Shown piece by piece: positions 8,127 to 16,640 of a stretch of 37,165 nt of DNA. Within the stretch, counting starts at the first letter, position 1; the number at the start of each line of letters is the position of its first letter. The notes under the pieces are model-generated. The model was not told the DNA's origin, did not search any database, and worked only from the letters and a program-made list of their open reading frames with translations. Both the position numbers and the translations under genes were made by a program. The stretch comes from Burkholderia sp. (lineage in GTDB: Bacteria > Pseudomonadota > Gammaproteobacteria > Burkholderiales > Burkholderiaceae): positions 1-37,165 of the forward strand of contig JAIRVP010000068.1 of NCBI GenBank assembly GCA_031253835.1. The letters run 5' to 3'.

Positions 8127-9761
8127 CTATAGGTCCCTTCTCGTGTGAGGCACTTGGCCAGCGGCTAACAGGGCAACGCAACGATCGGCGAAGGCGACTG
8201 GCACAGCGAGTGCACCCAAATGCCGGGCGCGCGTCAGGCCAACGTAGAGGACGCGCTTGGCCTCTGAATCGGTGCGGGCTTCCCACGATTCAAACAGGGC
8301 CTCCCCTCGGTTTTCAGGGGCACGATTGGGTGGAATCACGACGCACACGGCGCCATATTCACGGCCTTTCGCCTCGTGAATCTTGGCGCATTTAAGACCG
8401 AGATCGAGCGCTATTTGAAGATGGTCAGACCATCGTGCATTGGTCGGTCGCCGAAAGAAATTCCGTACGGTCACGCCGGCCGGCAGCGGCAGGTTCAGCC
8501 GTTCTGTCTCCGTGTGCACACGGGCAATCCAGGCCAGCCGGTCAGCATCGCTATTTCCACACGCTTTGGGAAGACTCATAAGGAAACCCAGCGCGCATCT
8601 TCGATGTGCGCGTCGATCCATTCCAATACGCTGGACTGTTCGCACCGGATGCTCGTTCGGCTGACGTAGACCCATGAGGTCCAGCAGCAACGTCTCCATC
8701 GCCTGAACCACCGCCTCCCTCGATCGCACCGTCGCGGCAGGCGACCAGAACTCCGCCACTTTGCAAGCCAGCGACTCGATCCGCGAGTTGCCGTTCGAAT
8801 CGTTGAGAGCCACGCCAGCGGCACGTTGCGCGACCTTGCCTGAATGCGCAAGGACGACCGCGTCAGTTGCATCTAAACCAAGTTCCGCAATCCGATTCAA
8901 GAAGGCCTGACCGATCGTTTCACCCGGCGCTCGACCTCTATATGTCAGAAGCAAAACGGAATGTGCAACATTCGCGGTGTCGCCGACAGACTGATCCACC
9001 CCGCCAGCGCTTTTGAGTGTGGCGGTTAGACGGCAGACCGCAGGACTGCTACGAAAATTGCCCGTTAGCCCTCGATGTGATTCATCAGGGTAAGTCTCCT
9101 TAAATTCCTGAACAGCCGCAAGATTGCTGTTGCGGAATTCGTAGATTGTTTGGTTTGGGTTACAGACGAAAGTGACATGCACGCCGTACTCTCGGAGCCA
9201 CGAGAGAATTTGCAAATCAAGCGGATTGCAGTCTTGGCCTTCGTCCACCATGACTTCGTGAAGACGTGCCGCCAGTGCCCGGCCAAGTGCCCCGCCGTTC
9301 AAAGGCTCAAGAATCAGCCGCAGCGTCTGAACGCGGGCATCGTTGGCGCTCAGATAGCCAGCCTGCAGCAAGGCCCGTCGCCGATGTGCCGCTGCCTGCT
9401 GATACCGGGCTTGATGCTGGCGAACATGGTTTTGCAATCCAGCGTGCCCGATCCGCCCCGGATCAATGACATTGGTTTCTGGGTCGAATAGATCTAGGCT
9501 CACTGGGTCGCCGCGGAAGGCGAATTGCCCCGACAACCGAATCTCTATGCCGAGCGTATCCCAGCTATCGAGGATGATCGGTCGTGTCGTGGTTGTTGCC
9601 GCGCAACCAGGCAGCACCACGAAATTCCGAACGAACGCATCGAGCGTTCCCATGAAACTGGGATGCTTCAGGAGTGAGGAGAGCCCTGCGGCTTGGCAGC
9701 GGTCCCGAAACTCGTCGACGGCTGAGTTTGTGAACGAAAGTACCGCTACGCCCCGACGAGC
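8127..9761 (-). pseudogene. N-terminally truncated UvrD/Rep-like SF1 helicase
   Basis: The open frame reads GVAVLSFTNSAVDEFRDRC (motif Ia) and MGTLDAFVRNFVVLP. Motif II is VDEGQD (about 9231-9248). Motif III is VTFVCNPNQTIYEFR and motif IV GNFRSSPAVCRL. Motif V is KIHEAKGREYGAVCVV and motif VI KRVLYVGLTRARHLGAL. These are the ordered motifs of a superfamily 1A helicase. The Walker A motif (motif I) that must precede motif Ia is absent: the frame meets TAA at 9762-9764 only a few residues upstream. An ATG at 9653 could start a 508-residue product, but it would lack ATP binding. I therefore call it a 5'-deleted remnant. Proteins of this shape occur with OLD nucleases in Gabija-type defence pairs, but no nuclease partner is present here, so that origin is a guess. 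Confidence 0.75.
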
Positions 9762-9916
9762 TTAACCAGCCTCGCATTCACCTCGGCCGTATATTTCTTG
9801 TCCAGATCCGCCTGATCTTCCATCCTGGCCGCGCCCACCTCCGCCGCGACCGTCTCCCGGTAAGCCAGATAAGCATCCGTCGGTGACCCGACAACCTTTG
9901 CCCCAACCGCCAACAT
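9746..9916 (-). pseudogene. Short frame, probable gene fragment at the island junction
   Basis: A 56-residue frame from ATG at 9914-9916 to TAG at 9746-9748. It contains SPTDAYLAYRETVAAEVGAA and ends KYTAEVNARLVKLVGA. It reads like the C-terminal helix-rich end of a protein. The ATG lies directly beside the T-run of the chemotaxis-gene terminator and has no ribosome binding site, so it is unlikely to be expressed from there. Its last codons overlap, in another frame, the first codons of the truncated helicase. No family recognised. Confidence 0.3.
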
Positions 9917-9918
9917 AC

Positions 9919-9950
9919 AAAAACGGCTGCCGTGACCCCACGGCAGCCGT
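9919..9950 (-). terminator. Intrinsic terminator of the chemotaxis gene
   Basis: A perfect 12-bp stem (9923-9934 with 9939-9950) and a 4-base loop. On the minus strand it is followed by a run of T (the A residues at 9919-9923 of the plus strand). It lies 39 bases beyond the stop codon of the MCP gene. Confidence 0.85.
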
Positions 9951-9989
9951 CCCTCAGAAACGCCCCAATCCTAAACCGCGAATCAGCCT

Positions 9990-11852
9990 TTACTCATCCA
10001 CCTTGAAAGCCGACACCAGCTTGTTCAACTCCCCCGCCTGCTGCTTCAAACTCGCCGCCGCCGCCGCGCTTTCCTCGACCAAAGCCGCATTCTGCTGCGT
10101 CATCTGATCGAGCGACTGCACCGCATCGCCAATCTGGTCGATCCCGGCACTCTGCTCCAGGCTCGCTTCGGCAATCTCGCTCATCATCGCGCTCACGCCC
10201 TGAACCTGCGAGACAACGTCGCTCATCACCTTCCCGGCCTCGCTCACCAGCCGCGACCCGGTATTCACCGTCCCCGCGCTGTGTTCGATCAGCGCCTTGA
10301 TCTCCTTCGCCGCCTGCGCGCTGCGCTGCGCCAGATTCCGCACTTCCGAAGCCACGACCGCAAACCCGCGCCCCTGCTCCCCGGCCCGCGCCGCCTCCAC
10401 AGCCGCATTCAACGCCAGAATGTTCGTCTGGAACGAGATGCTGTCGATCATCACGATGATCTCGGAGATCCGCTGCGACGCGTCGCTGATCTGCTCCATC
10501 GTCGTCACGACCTCGCCCACCACCTGCCCGCCGCGCGCCGCCGTATCCGACGCGCCGTTGATCATCTTCGCGGCCGTCGTCGCCGTCTCGGTGTTGTTGC
10601 GCACCACGGCCGTGATCTCTTCCATCGACGAAGCCGTCCGCTCCAGGTTGCTCGACTGCCCTTCGGTCCGCTCGCTCAGGTCGGCATTCCCCGACGCGAT
10701 CTGCACCGACCCCGTCGCAATCGACGCAGACGCCGCGCGAATCCGGTGCACCAGCGTCGACAGCGACGACACGAACCGGTTGAACGCATCCGACAGTTGC
10801 CCGATCTCGTCCTGGCTCTCGACCGTCATGCGGCGCGTCAGGTCGCCCTGGCCGCTGGCGATCTCCGACAGCAGCGTCGCCGCGCGGCGGATCGGCGCGG
10901 CAATCGCGCGGCCCACCAGCCAGATCACGAGCAGCGCGACCCCGAGGCCCACCACCGCCGCGACCAGCGCCGCGCTGCGGATCGCGCGCGTCACCGGCCC
11001 GAGCAGTTCGGCCTGCGGCACCTCGACGACGACATACGCATTCAGCTCCGGAATGAACGACGTCGCGATGAAGCGCGCACCGCCGTCGCCTTCGTAGCTC
11101 AGGTACGCATACGGCTTGCCGGCGAGCAGCGTCGACGACACATCACCCGGCAGGCCCGGCTGGTCCTTCAGGAAATGCTTGCCGTCGATCAGCGACGTAT
11201 CGCGATGCATCATGATCGCGCCGTCGGGGCGCACGAGATACGCGAACCCGGTCTGGCCGATCCGGTACGCAGAGATACCCTTCGCGAGCGCATCGACGGA
11301 CAGGCTCATGCACGCCGCGCCGATCGGCACGCCGTCGAGTTCCACGCGGCTGTTGATGAACATCATGTAGCCGCCGACGGTCACCTCGCGATCCATGTTC
11401 ACGTCGAACGCCTTGCCCGACGACAGGAAGCTGGTCAGCCACTGATCCTTGTCGGTGACCTTCCGCTGCAGGCCGGCTTCGTTGTAGTAGTTGCCGCTCT
11501 TGACCGACACCCACTGCACGGACGCCGCCTTCTGCTCGTCCTTCACGTTCTTCGCGAGCTGGATCCAGTTGCGCGTGCCGGCATCGGGTTCGCCGTCGGC
11601 TTCCCATTGCAGCAGGAACGCATCGCGCGCGAGAATGCGCGACGCGGCGATCGGGCCGGCCATCTGGCGCTGCACGTCGGCGCGGATGCCGTTCACGGCG
11701 GTCGGCAGCTCTTCGCGGACGACGCGATCGCGCACCGCGTTGCCGATCAGACGGACGCTGAGCCCGCTCGAAATCGCGACGAACACGAGCAGGCAACTCG
11801 TCATGCTGAGAATCAGCTTGTTCTGAATGGAAAGCTTGCGCCAGAAATGCAT
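9990..11852 (-). CDS. Methyl-accepting chemotaxis protein
   Basis: A 620-residue transmembrane chemoreceptor that controls CheA through CheW. The first transmembrane helix (about 11-32) is followed by a large periplasmic sensing domain of the Cache type (about 33-290), then a second helix (about 292-313) and HAMP. The cytoplasmic coiled coil has the diagnostic hairpin tip, including SFQTNILALNAAVEAARAGE, at about 461-507. The end (KLVSAFKVDE) has no NWETF-type pentapeptide for CheR/CheB docking. The frame continues further upstream, but ATG at 11850-11852 (MHFWRKLSIQNKLIL) is the natural start, just before the first helix and with GAGGG upstream. The Cache ligand cannot be told. A sigma-28-like -10 element lies 41 bases upstream and a strong terminator follows the gene, so it is probably transcribed alone. 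Confidence 0.93.
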   Translation of the reverse strand: MHFWRKLSIQNKLILSMTSCLLVFVAISSGLSVRLIGNAVRDRVVREELPTAVNGIRADVQRQMAGPIAASRILARDAFLLQWEADGEPDAGTRNWIQLAKNVKDEQKAASVQWVSVKSGNYYNEAGLQRKVTDKDQWLTSFLSSGKAFDVNMDREVTVGGYMMFINSRVELDGVPIGAACMSLSVDALAKGISAYRIGQTGFAYLVRPDGAIMMHRDTSLIDGKHFLKDQPGLPGDVSSTLLAGKPYAYLSYEGDGGARFIATSFIPELNAYVVVEVPQAELLGPVTRAIRSAALVAAVVGLGVALLVIWLVGRAIAAPIRRAATLLSEIASGQGDLTRRMTVESQDEIGQLSDAFNRFVSSLSTLVHRIRAASASIATGSVQIASGNADLSERTEGQSSNLERTASSMEEITAVVRNNTETATTAAKMINGASDTAARGGQVVGEVVTTMEQISDASQRISEIIVMIDSISFQTNILALNAAVEAARAGEQGRGFAVVASEVRNLAQRSAQAAKEIKALIEHSAGTVNTGSRLVSEAGKVMSDVVSQVQGVSAMMSEIAEASLEQSAGIDQIGDAVQSLDQMTQQNAALVEESAAAAASLKQQAGELNKLVSAFKVDE

Positions 11853-11892
11853 GGGGAACCCTCGATAACCGCTCGGTCTGAGCCAGTTTGGG

Positions 11893-11900
11893 TTATCGGC
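11893..11900 (-). promoter_or_regulatory. Sigma-28 (FliA)-like -10 element
   Basis: The minus strand reads GCCGATAA, identical to the FliA -10 consensus, 41 bases before the MCP start. The matching -35 (TAAAGTTT about 11 bases upstream) is poor: TGCGATTC. The position suits a late flagellar-class promoter, but the weak -35 keeps confidence low. Confidence 0.4.
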
Positions 11901-12068
11901 ATGTAGGCGCAGAATCGCATCGTCGAATATCACATGTTTGTCATATGAAATTCGATATATCCCTGACAACGCGGGATGAGCGGCTCGTCGCACACATGCG
12001 ATCGAGCCGCGCCGGACATTCTCCCGGCTATGTCTTTCGTGCCCGGCAAGAACGGCGCCTGCCCGGCA

Positions 12069-12959
12069 TTACGCACTCGCCGGCTTGGGCGTCGTCTGAT
12101 ATTCGTAACTGGCAACGGCAAGCTTGAAGCCCACCGCGATCGCAACGGACAGGATCAACAACGACGCGCTACTCATCTGCAGTAGCGAAAACCATGCGTC
12201 GTCGGGGAATGCGGCATCGATCTCGTCGAACAGCCGGGCCAGCTCGACACGGCCATCGCCCTGAATGACGTCAAGCATCGGGCGGAGTCGATCCAGCGCC
12301 TCCGATACGGCTTCATGGCGCTCGATTGCCCCGGTTTCCCGTTTGATGCTGGCGATCATCTCGCCCACAGTGGGTCGCGACGTACAGATATCGGCTTGCA
12401 CGCCAATGCGGCAAGTCTTCTCGGTCAGTTCTTGCACGCGCTTCAGATCGGCCTCGATCGCGGCCGGCGTCGGCTGCAGGAAGCGTGTGTCGAAAGAGTT
12501 GTAGGCGGCCGTCAACGAAAACGCCGCACCGAAAACAGACATCGCAGCAAAGACTTCACCGATCAGCTTGTACAGGGCCCGCTTTCGGTCCCTGACTGCG
12601 GTGAGCCGCACTCGCTCGGCGTTCGAAGTTGTCTCCGGCAGATTCTTGACGGTTGCGTGCGCCTTCATCAGCGACAGGTACCGCATCCTGCCGATCATGG
12701 TCACGTAGCCGAATGCCACGGGCAGCGGCAACCAATGCGACCGCCGAAACCACGAGTATTCGATATTGTCTGCGATCCACGGCCCCAGCCAGAAAATCCA
12801 CGCCGCTGCAATCACCAGCGCCATGACACAGGTTTGTCCGACCAGGAACCACACACTTCGGTCAACGGCAAGTTGATGCCTGATCGTCGCCCAGCCTGTG
12901 CGAAGGCGACTTTCCTTGACGTGCCCCACGCGCACGTCGTCGTTATTCTCAGTCGACAT
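12069..12959 (-). CDS. Membrane protein of unknown function
   Basis: A 296-residue protein that I do not recognise. A hydrophilic N-terminus (MSTENNDDVRVGHVKESRLR) is followed by a long hydrophobic helix near 34-60, a second near 70-90 and a third near 136-160. A soluble region with two Cys residues (CRIGVQADICTSRP) and predicted helices comes next. A final hydrophobic helix near 258-280 precedes a short polar tail. The loop between the third and last helices may be periplasmic, with the Cys pair able to form a disulfide. The start at ATG 12957-12959 was chosen because residues upstream of it look non-coding; its ribosome binding site is weak. The gene stands alone between the MCP and GST genes, on the same strand as both. 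Confidence 0.7.
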   Translation of the reverse strand: MSTENNDDVRVGHVKESRLRTGWATIRHQLAVDRSVWFLVGQTCVMALVIAAAWIFWLGPWIADNIEYSWFRRSHWLPLPVAFGYVTMIGRMRYLSLMKAHATVKNLPETTSNAERVRLTAVRDRKRALYKLIGEVFAAMSVFGAAFSLTAAYNSFDTRFLQPTPAAIEADLKRVQELTEKTCRIGVQADICTSRPTVGEMIASIKRETGAIERHEAVSEALDRLRPMLDVIQGDGRVELARLFDEIDAAFPDDAWFSLLQMSSASLLILSVAIAVGFKLAVASYEYQTTPKPASA

Positions 12960-13021
12960 GAATTCGTTTTCGTTGTTTGAAATGCCTGTTGGACAGCCAT
13001 CCGGACAGCACGGCACGGCAC

Positions 13022-13038
13022 GTCATCGAATCGATGAC
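13022..13038. repeat. Perfect palindrome upstream of the membrane protein gene
   Basis: GTCATCG-AAT-CGATGAC, seven-base arms around three bases, 63 bases before the start of the minus-strand gene at 12959. It lies in a gene-free stretch of about 300 bases (12960-13262). It could be an operator or a small hairpin; nothing else was found in the interval. Confidence 0.35.
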
Positions 13039-13262
13039 ACGCCTCAACCGCATCACGACATCGAGCGCGTGCTACGTGCTTCGGATACCGGCGTATGAAG
13101 CAGAAATGACCTGCCACCCGGTTTACGTCACGCAATGCGACGTCCTTTAGGGCGCTCATCCCCGATCTGCCCAGCCGAGACAAGACAAAACGTCGATGGC
13201 AGCGCAGTCATTCATATGTCGCGCACTGCGCATCCGCCCTCGCCGTGTCAACGCATGCGCCG

Positions 13263-13925
13263 TCAGAACTCCATGTCGAGTTCGTCGATGTCTTCATGCT
13301 CGGCCTTCGCCGCTTCGATCCACTCCGCGACGAACGGATGCGCGAGCACGCGCATGCAGTACTCGGCGATATCCGGTTCAAGCTTCACGTCGTACGTCAG
13401 GAAGCGTGTGACGACCGGCGCGTACATCGCATCGGCCATGCCGATCTCCGCGCCGAACAACCAGGGGCCGCCGTACGCGGCCAGGCACTCGCGCCAGATC
13501 GTGACGATCCGCTGGATGTCGTGCTGCGCGCGCGACCAGATCCGGAAGCCGGGGAAATGCGCGCGCAGGTTCATCGGCAGCGCCGATCGCAACGCGCTGA
13601 ATCCGGAATGCATCTCGCCGCAGATCGACCGGCAATGCGCACGCGCACGCCGGTCATCGGGCAGCAGCCGCGCCTGCGGCCGGATCTCGTTCAGGTATTC
13701 GGCGATCGCGAGCGTATCCCACACCGTGCTGCCGTCGTGCGTCAGGCACGGCACGAGGATCGACGGCGACAGCAGCAGCAATTCCGCGCGTGACGCCGCG
13801 TCGATCGGCACGCTGACCGTCTCGAACGCGAGCCCGCTCAGCTTCGCGAGCAGCCAGCCGCGCATCGACCACGACGAGTAATTGCGGCTGCTGATGGTCA
13901 GCGTCGTCTGTCCGGTGGTTTCCAT
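13263..13925 (-). CDS. Glutathione S-transferase family protein
   Basis: A 220-residue cytosolic GST, the usual length. The N-terminal thioredoxin-like half carries TLTISSRNYSSWSMRGWLL; the Ser residues of the R-N-Y-S-S-W-S motif are the likely glutathione-activating positions, as in zeta-like and related bacterial GSTs. The cis-Pro/glutathione contact region is SILVPCLTHDGSTVWDTLAI (P-C-L then D-T-L-A-I). The all-helical C-terminal half begins near 90. The ATG at 13923-13925 has GGGAG four bases upstream. The gene is divergent from phaZ across 288 bases. The substrate is unknown. Confidence 0.88.
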   Translation of the reverse strand: METTGQTTLTISSRNYSSWSMRGWLLAKLSGLAFETVSVPIDAASRAELLLLSPSILVPCLTHDGSTVWDTLAIAEYLNEIRPQARLLPDDRRARAHCRSICGEMHSGFSALRSALPMNLRAHFPGFRIWSRAQHDIQRIVTIWRECLAAYGGPWLFGAEIGMADAMYAPVVTRFLTYDVKLEPDIAEYCMRVLAHPFVAEWIEAAKAEHEDIDELDMEF

Positions 13926-14213
13926 GTCGCTCCCGTGCTGATTGCCGTTCGTACCCCTGCACCGAAACGGACGCGTGACGCCGCCACCCGCACCACGCGG
14001 GTGCGGCCCATTCGCCGAACTGGCGCAGCGCCGCACGTTGGCGCGGCACGCATCGCACGCGAGATCGGCGTGGCAGCGCATCGCCTGCGTCCATCCGTCG
14101 TCACGTGCCGCCCGCGCCGCCGCGCTCCCGAACCGCGTGCAACGCGCGTGCCAGCCGCACGCTGGCACACGGCTTGCCTCGTTCCCTGCAACGCGGCGCA
14201 ACGAGCGACGGTC

Positions 14214-15569
14214 ATGAATCTGCTTGCCTATCCGTTTTATCAATGGTCTGCCGAATGCCTGCGCCCGGCGCGTGCATGGGCGGCCACCACGCGCGCGACG
14301 ATGTCGCTGTGGCCGCCCGCGACGTCGACGCCGACCGGCCGCATGCTCGACGCGCTGTGCGAACTGCTCGAATGCTGCGCGTTCTCGCATCGGCGTCCGC
14401 CGTTCGGGATCGAATCGATCGTCGTCGACGGCGACACGGTGCCGATCGTCGAGGAAGCGGCGGCCGTCACGCCGTTCGCGACGCTGCTGCATTTCCGCAA
14501 GGCGCGACCGGTCGCGCGCCAGCCGCGCGTGCTGATCGTCGCGCCGATGTCCGGGCACTTCGCGACGCTGTTGCGCGGCACCGTGCACACGATGCTGGCC
14601 GACCACGACGTGTACATCACCGACTGGCACAACCCGCGCGACATCCCGCTGACGGCCGGGCGCTTCGGCTTCGACGAATACGTCGCGCACGTGATCGACT
14701 TCATCCGCCAGATCGGCCCGGACGCGCACGTGCTCGCGATCTGCCAGCCGACCGTCGCCGCGCTCGCGGCGGTCGCGCTGATGGCGGCCGGCGGCGATCC
14801 GGCGCAGCCCGCGAGCCTGACGCTGATGGCCGGCCCGATCGACTGCCGCGTGAATCCGACGAAGGTCAACGCGCTCGCGACGAGCCAGCCGATCGAATGG
14901 TTCGCGCGCAACCTGATCAGCGTGGTGCCGGCGGGCTTCGTCGGCGCGCAGCGGTGCGTGTATCCGGGCTTCGTGCAGGTCGGCGCGTTCATGTCGATGA
15001 ACCCGGACCGGCACGCGGCGTCGTTCGCCGACCTGTACTACGAGCGCGCGAAAGGCGACCCCGCGAAAGCCGACACGTTGCGGCACTTCTACGACGAATA
15101 TTTCGCGACGGCCGACCTCACCGCGGAGTTCTATCTGGAAACGGTCGAGAAGGTGTTCCAGCAATACGCGCTCGCGCGCGGCGAGCTGACGGTCGGCGAC
15201 AAGCTCGTCGAGCCGGCGGCGATTCATCGCACCGCGCTGTTGACGATCGAAGGCGAGAAAGACGATATCTGCGCCGTGGGCCAGACGGTAGCCGCTCAGG
15301 AACTGTGTTCGGGGTTACCGCCGTATCTGAAGACGCACCACGTACAGACGGGTGTGGGGCACTACGGCGTGTTCAACGGCAGCCGGTGGGAAACGCAGAT
15401 CTATCCGATCGTGCGGGCGACGATCCATGACAACGAACCGTACGATCGCACCGCGGATGCGGAAGGCGGCCCAAGCGGCACCCACTACGTCACACTGCGC
15501 GCCCTGCTCGATGCGCGCGCCGCCGGGAGCGACGCGGCGACGGAAACACGATCGCATCACGCGCACTGA
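14214..15569 (+). CDS. phaZ: Intracellular polyhydroxyalkanoate depolymerase
   Basis: A 451-residue PhaZ that breaks down native PHB granules inside the cell to release carbon and energy. This family uses a cysteine nucleophile instead of serine: the elbow reads VLAICQPTVAAL with Cys177. Asp350 or Asp351 (EGEKDDIC) and His383 (GVGHYGVFNG) complete the triad seen in the Ralstonia i-PHB depolymerases. There is no signal peptide, consistent with intracellular action. The length is somewhat over the usual 400-420, with a polar tail after 420. ATG 14214 (MNLLAYPFYQW) fits the family start, although the frame is open well upstream. Confidence 0.92.
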   Translation: MNLLAYPFYQWSAECLRPARAWAATTRATMSLWPPATSTPTGRMLDALCELLECCAFSHRRPPFGIESIVVDGDTVPIVEEAAAVTPFATLLHFRKARPVARQPRVLIVAPMSGHFATLLRGTVHTMLADHDVYITDWHNPRDIPLTAGRFGFDEYVAHVIDFIRQIGPDAHVLAICQPTVAALAAVALMAAGGDPAQPASLTLMAGPIDCRVNPTKVNALATSQPIEWFARNLISVVPAGFVGAQRCVYPGFVQVGAFMSMNPDRHAASFADLYYERAKGDPAKADTLRHFYDEYFATADLTAEFYLETVEKVFQQYALARGELTVGDKLVEPAAIHRTALLTIEGEKDDICAVGQTVAAQELCSGLPPYLKTHHVQTGVGHYGVFNGSRWETQIYPIVRATIHDNEPYDRTADAEGGPSGTHYVTLRALLDARAAGSDAATETRSHHAH

Positions 15570-15596
15570 GCGTGCGCGGCGGCATTGCAAATGAAT

Positions 15597-15619
15597 CGCC
15601 CCGCCGGAGAGGCGGGGCG
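15597..15619. terminator. GC hairpin between convergent genes
   Basis: A perfect 9-bp stem (15597-15605 with 15611-15619) and a 5-base loop, between the stops of phaZ (+) and the DUF3761 gene (-). There is no clear T-run on either side, so it may work as a weak bidirectional terminator or only protect mRNA ends. Confidence 0.45.
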
Positions 15620-15679
15620 ACGTGTGCGGCTGCGTCCGGACGACGCGCGAGCGAATCCGCTCGCGCGCCGGCTCACGCG

Positions 15680-16141
15680 TTACGAGCAGGCCTTGCCGTG
15701 CGACGCGTGGTAGCCCTTCGCCTTCGCGTCGGCTTCCGACATGTAGCTGCCGTGCTTCGTCTTGCCGTAGTACTTGTCGGTCGAGCAGTGATAGACCTTC
15801 GTGCTGTCGTTCGCCCACACCTTGCCCGCACCGCCGCCCGGCGCGGCTGCCGTCGTCGCGGCGGCGCTCTTCGCGGGTGCGGTGCCCGATGCCGGCGCAG
15901 CGGAAGCCGCCGTTGCCGGTGCCGCGGCCGGTGCGCTCGCTGCAGCAGCCGATGCGCCGTACCACGTCTTCACGCCCTTGTGACCTGCGCAAGCACCCTT
16001 CTTCGATGCGCCCGAGTAGAACGAGCCGTCCTTGCACAGACCGGTCGTGCCGGCCGGCGCGCTGGCCGGAACCTGCGCGAATGCACCGATCGACATGCCC
16101 ATGCCGGCGACCAGCGCGGCGATCAACATCGTCTTTTTCAT
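15680..16141 (-). CDS. Secreted DUF3761 protein
   Basis: A 153-residue exported protein. A Sec signal peptide covers about 1-22 (MKKTMLIAALVAGMGMSIGA then FAQ). The first DUF3761-like block, CKDGSFYSGASKKGACAGHK then VKTWYG, spans about 36-62. A low-complexity Ala/Pro/Ser linker covers about 63-105. A C-terminal block, CSTDKYYGKTKHGSYMSEAD to the final HGKACS, follows from about 119. The paired Cys residues in each block could form disulfides in the periplasm. Function is unknown; the fold is common in Burkholderia. ATG 16141 has AGGAGAG four bases upstream. It follows the small His-rich peptide gene by 62 bases on the same strand, so they may share a transcript. Confidence 0.85.
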   Translation of the reverse strand: MKKTMLIAALVAGMGMSIGAFAQVPASAPAGTTGLCKDGSFYSGASKKGACAGHKGVKTWYGASAAAASAPAAAPATAASAAPASGTAPAKSAAATTAAAPGGGAGKVWANDSTKVYHCSTDKYYGKTKHGSYMSEADAKAKGYHASHGKACS

Positions 16142-16203
16142 AGTCCTCTCCTGATTTGCCTGAAAGATGAAAACGTCCGGGACATCCCCGGGAAAAGCCA
16201 CGG

Positions 16204-16341
16204 TTACCGCACCCAGCGGCACACGCGATGGTGGTGATGATCGAAGTGGCACTCGCGGTGCGAATGCGCTTCGGCCAATGCCGGCACGAGCACGACACAA
16301 GCCAGTGCAGTTGCCGTCAGGATCTTCGCGATGCGGTTCAT
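16204..16341 (-). CDS. 45-residue secreted His-rich peptide
   Basis: A short gene read directly from the sequence: ATG at 16339-16341, TAA at 16204-16206. The first 25 residues (MNRIAKILTATALACVVLVP then ALAEA) form a good signal peptide with an A-E-A cleavage site. The mature part of about 20 residues begins HSHRECHFDHHHHRVCRWVR: seven His and two Cys in 20 residues. GGGAGAG lies about seven bases before the ATG. The composition suggests binding of a transition metal, or a disulfide-closed loop, but no family function is known to me. It precedes the DUF3761 gene on the same strand. Confidence 0.75.
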   Translation of the reverse strand: MNRIAKILTATALACVVLVPALAEAHSHRECHFDHHHHRVCRWVR

Positions 16342-16583
16342 GGTGAAACTCTCCCGGATAGGTCAGCCCGTGATCCGGCTGGTACCTCCTTAACGCCGGT
16401 CGTCGACAGGCCGTGCACCGCGCATGCGTGCAATTGACGATCTTTGACATCGCATCGCGAATCGACGGTCGAAGCTGACGAATGTCTTTCTTTTCTTTCC
16501 GGATCTTCAGTTTCCCGACGCTTCGGAATTCGAAGAAACACGTCGAAGCGAGGGAAGCCGGTCACCGGCATCCGTGGATCAAC

Positions 16584-16610
16584 AAAAAACCGCCCGAATG
16601 AAGGCGGTTT
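16584..16610 (-). terminator. Intrinsic terminator of the cupin gene
   Basis: An 8-bp stem (16587-16594 with 16603-16610). On the minus strand the hairpin runs into six T residues (the A-run ending at 16589 on the plus strand). It lies 30 bases beyond the cupin stop. Confidence 0.8.
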
Positions 16611-16640
16611 GTCGAATGCGTGCGCAGGAACGCGCGAAGG

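Noticed and set aside
10281..11906. A plus-strand open frame of about 540 codons antisense to the chemoreceptor gene.
   Set aside because: Same high-GC shadow effect; Arg/His-rich and without recognisable domains.
13926..15227. N-terminal continuation of the GST frame across phaZ on the minus strand.
   Set aside because: Composition is non-protein-like (Arg-rich), and the GST has a good start and ribosome binding site at 13925.
16342..16578. Possible further small gene between the His-rich peptide and the cupin terminator.
   Set aside because: No frame with a start, ribosome binding site and plausible composition was found; probably the promoter region of the peptide gene.
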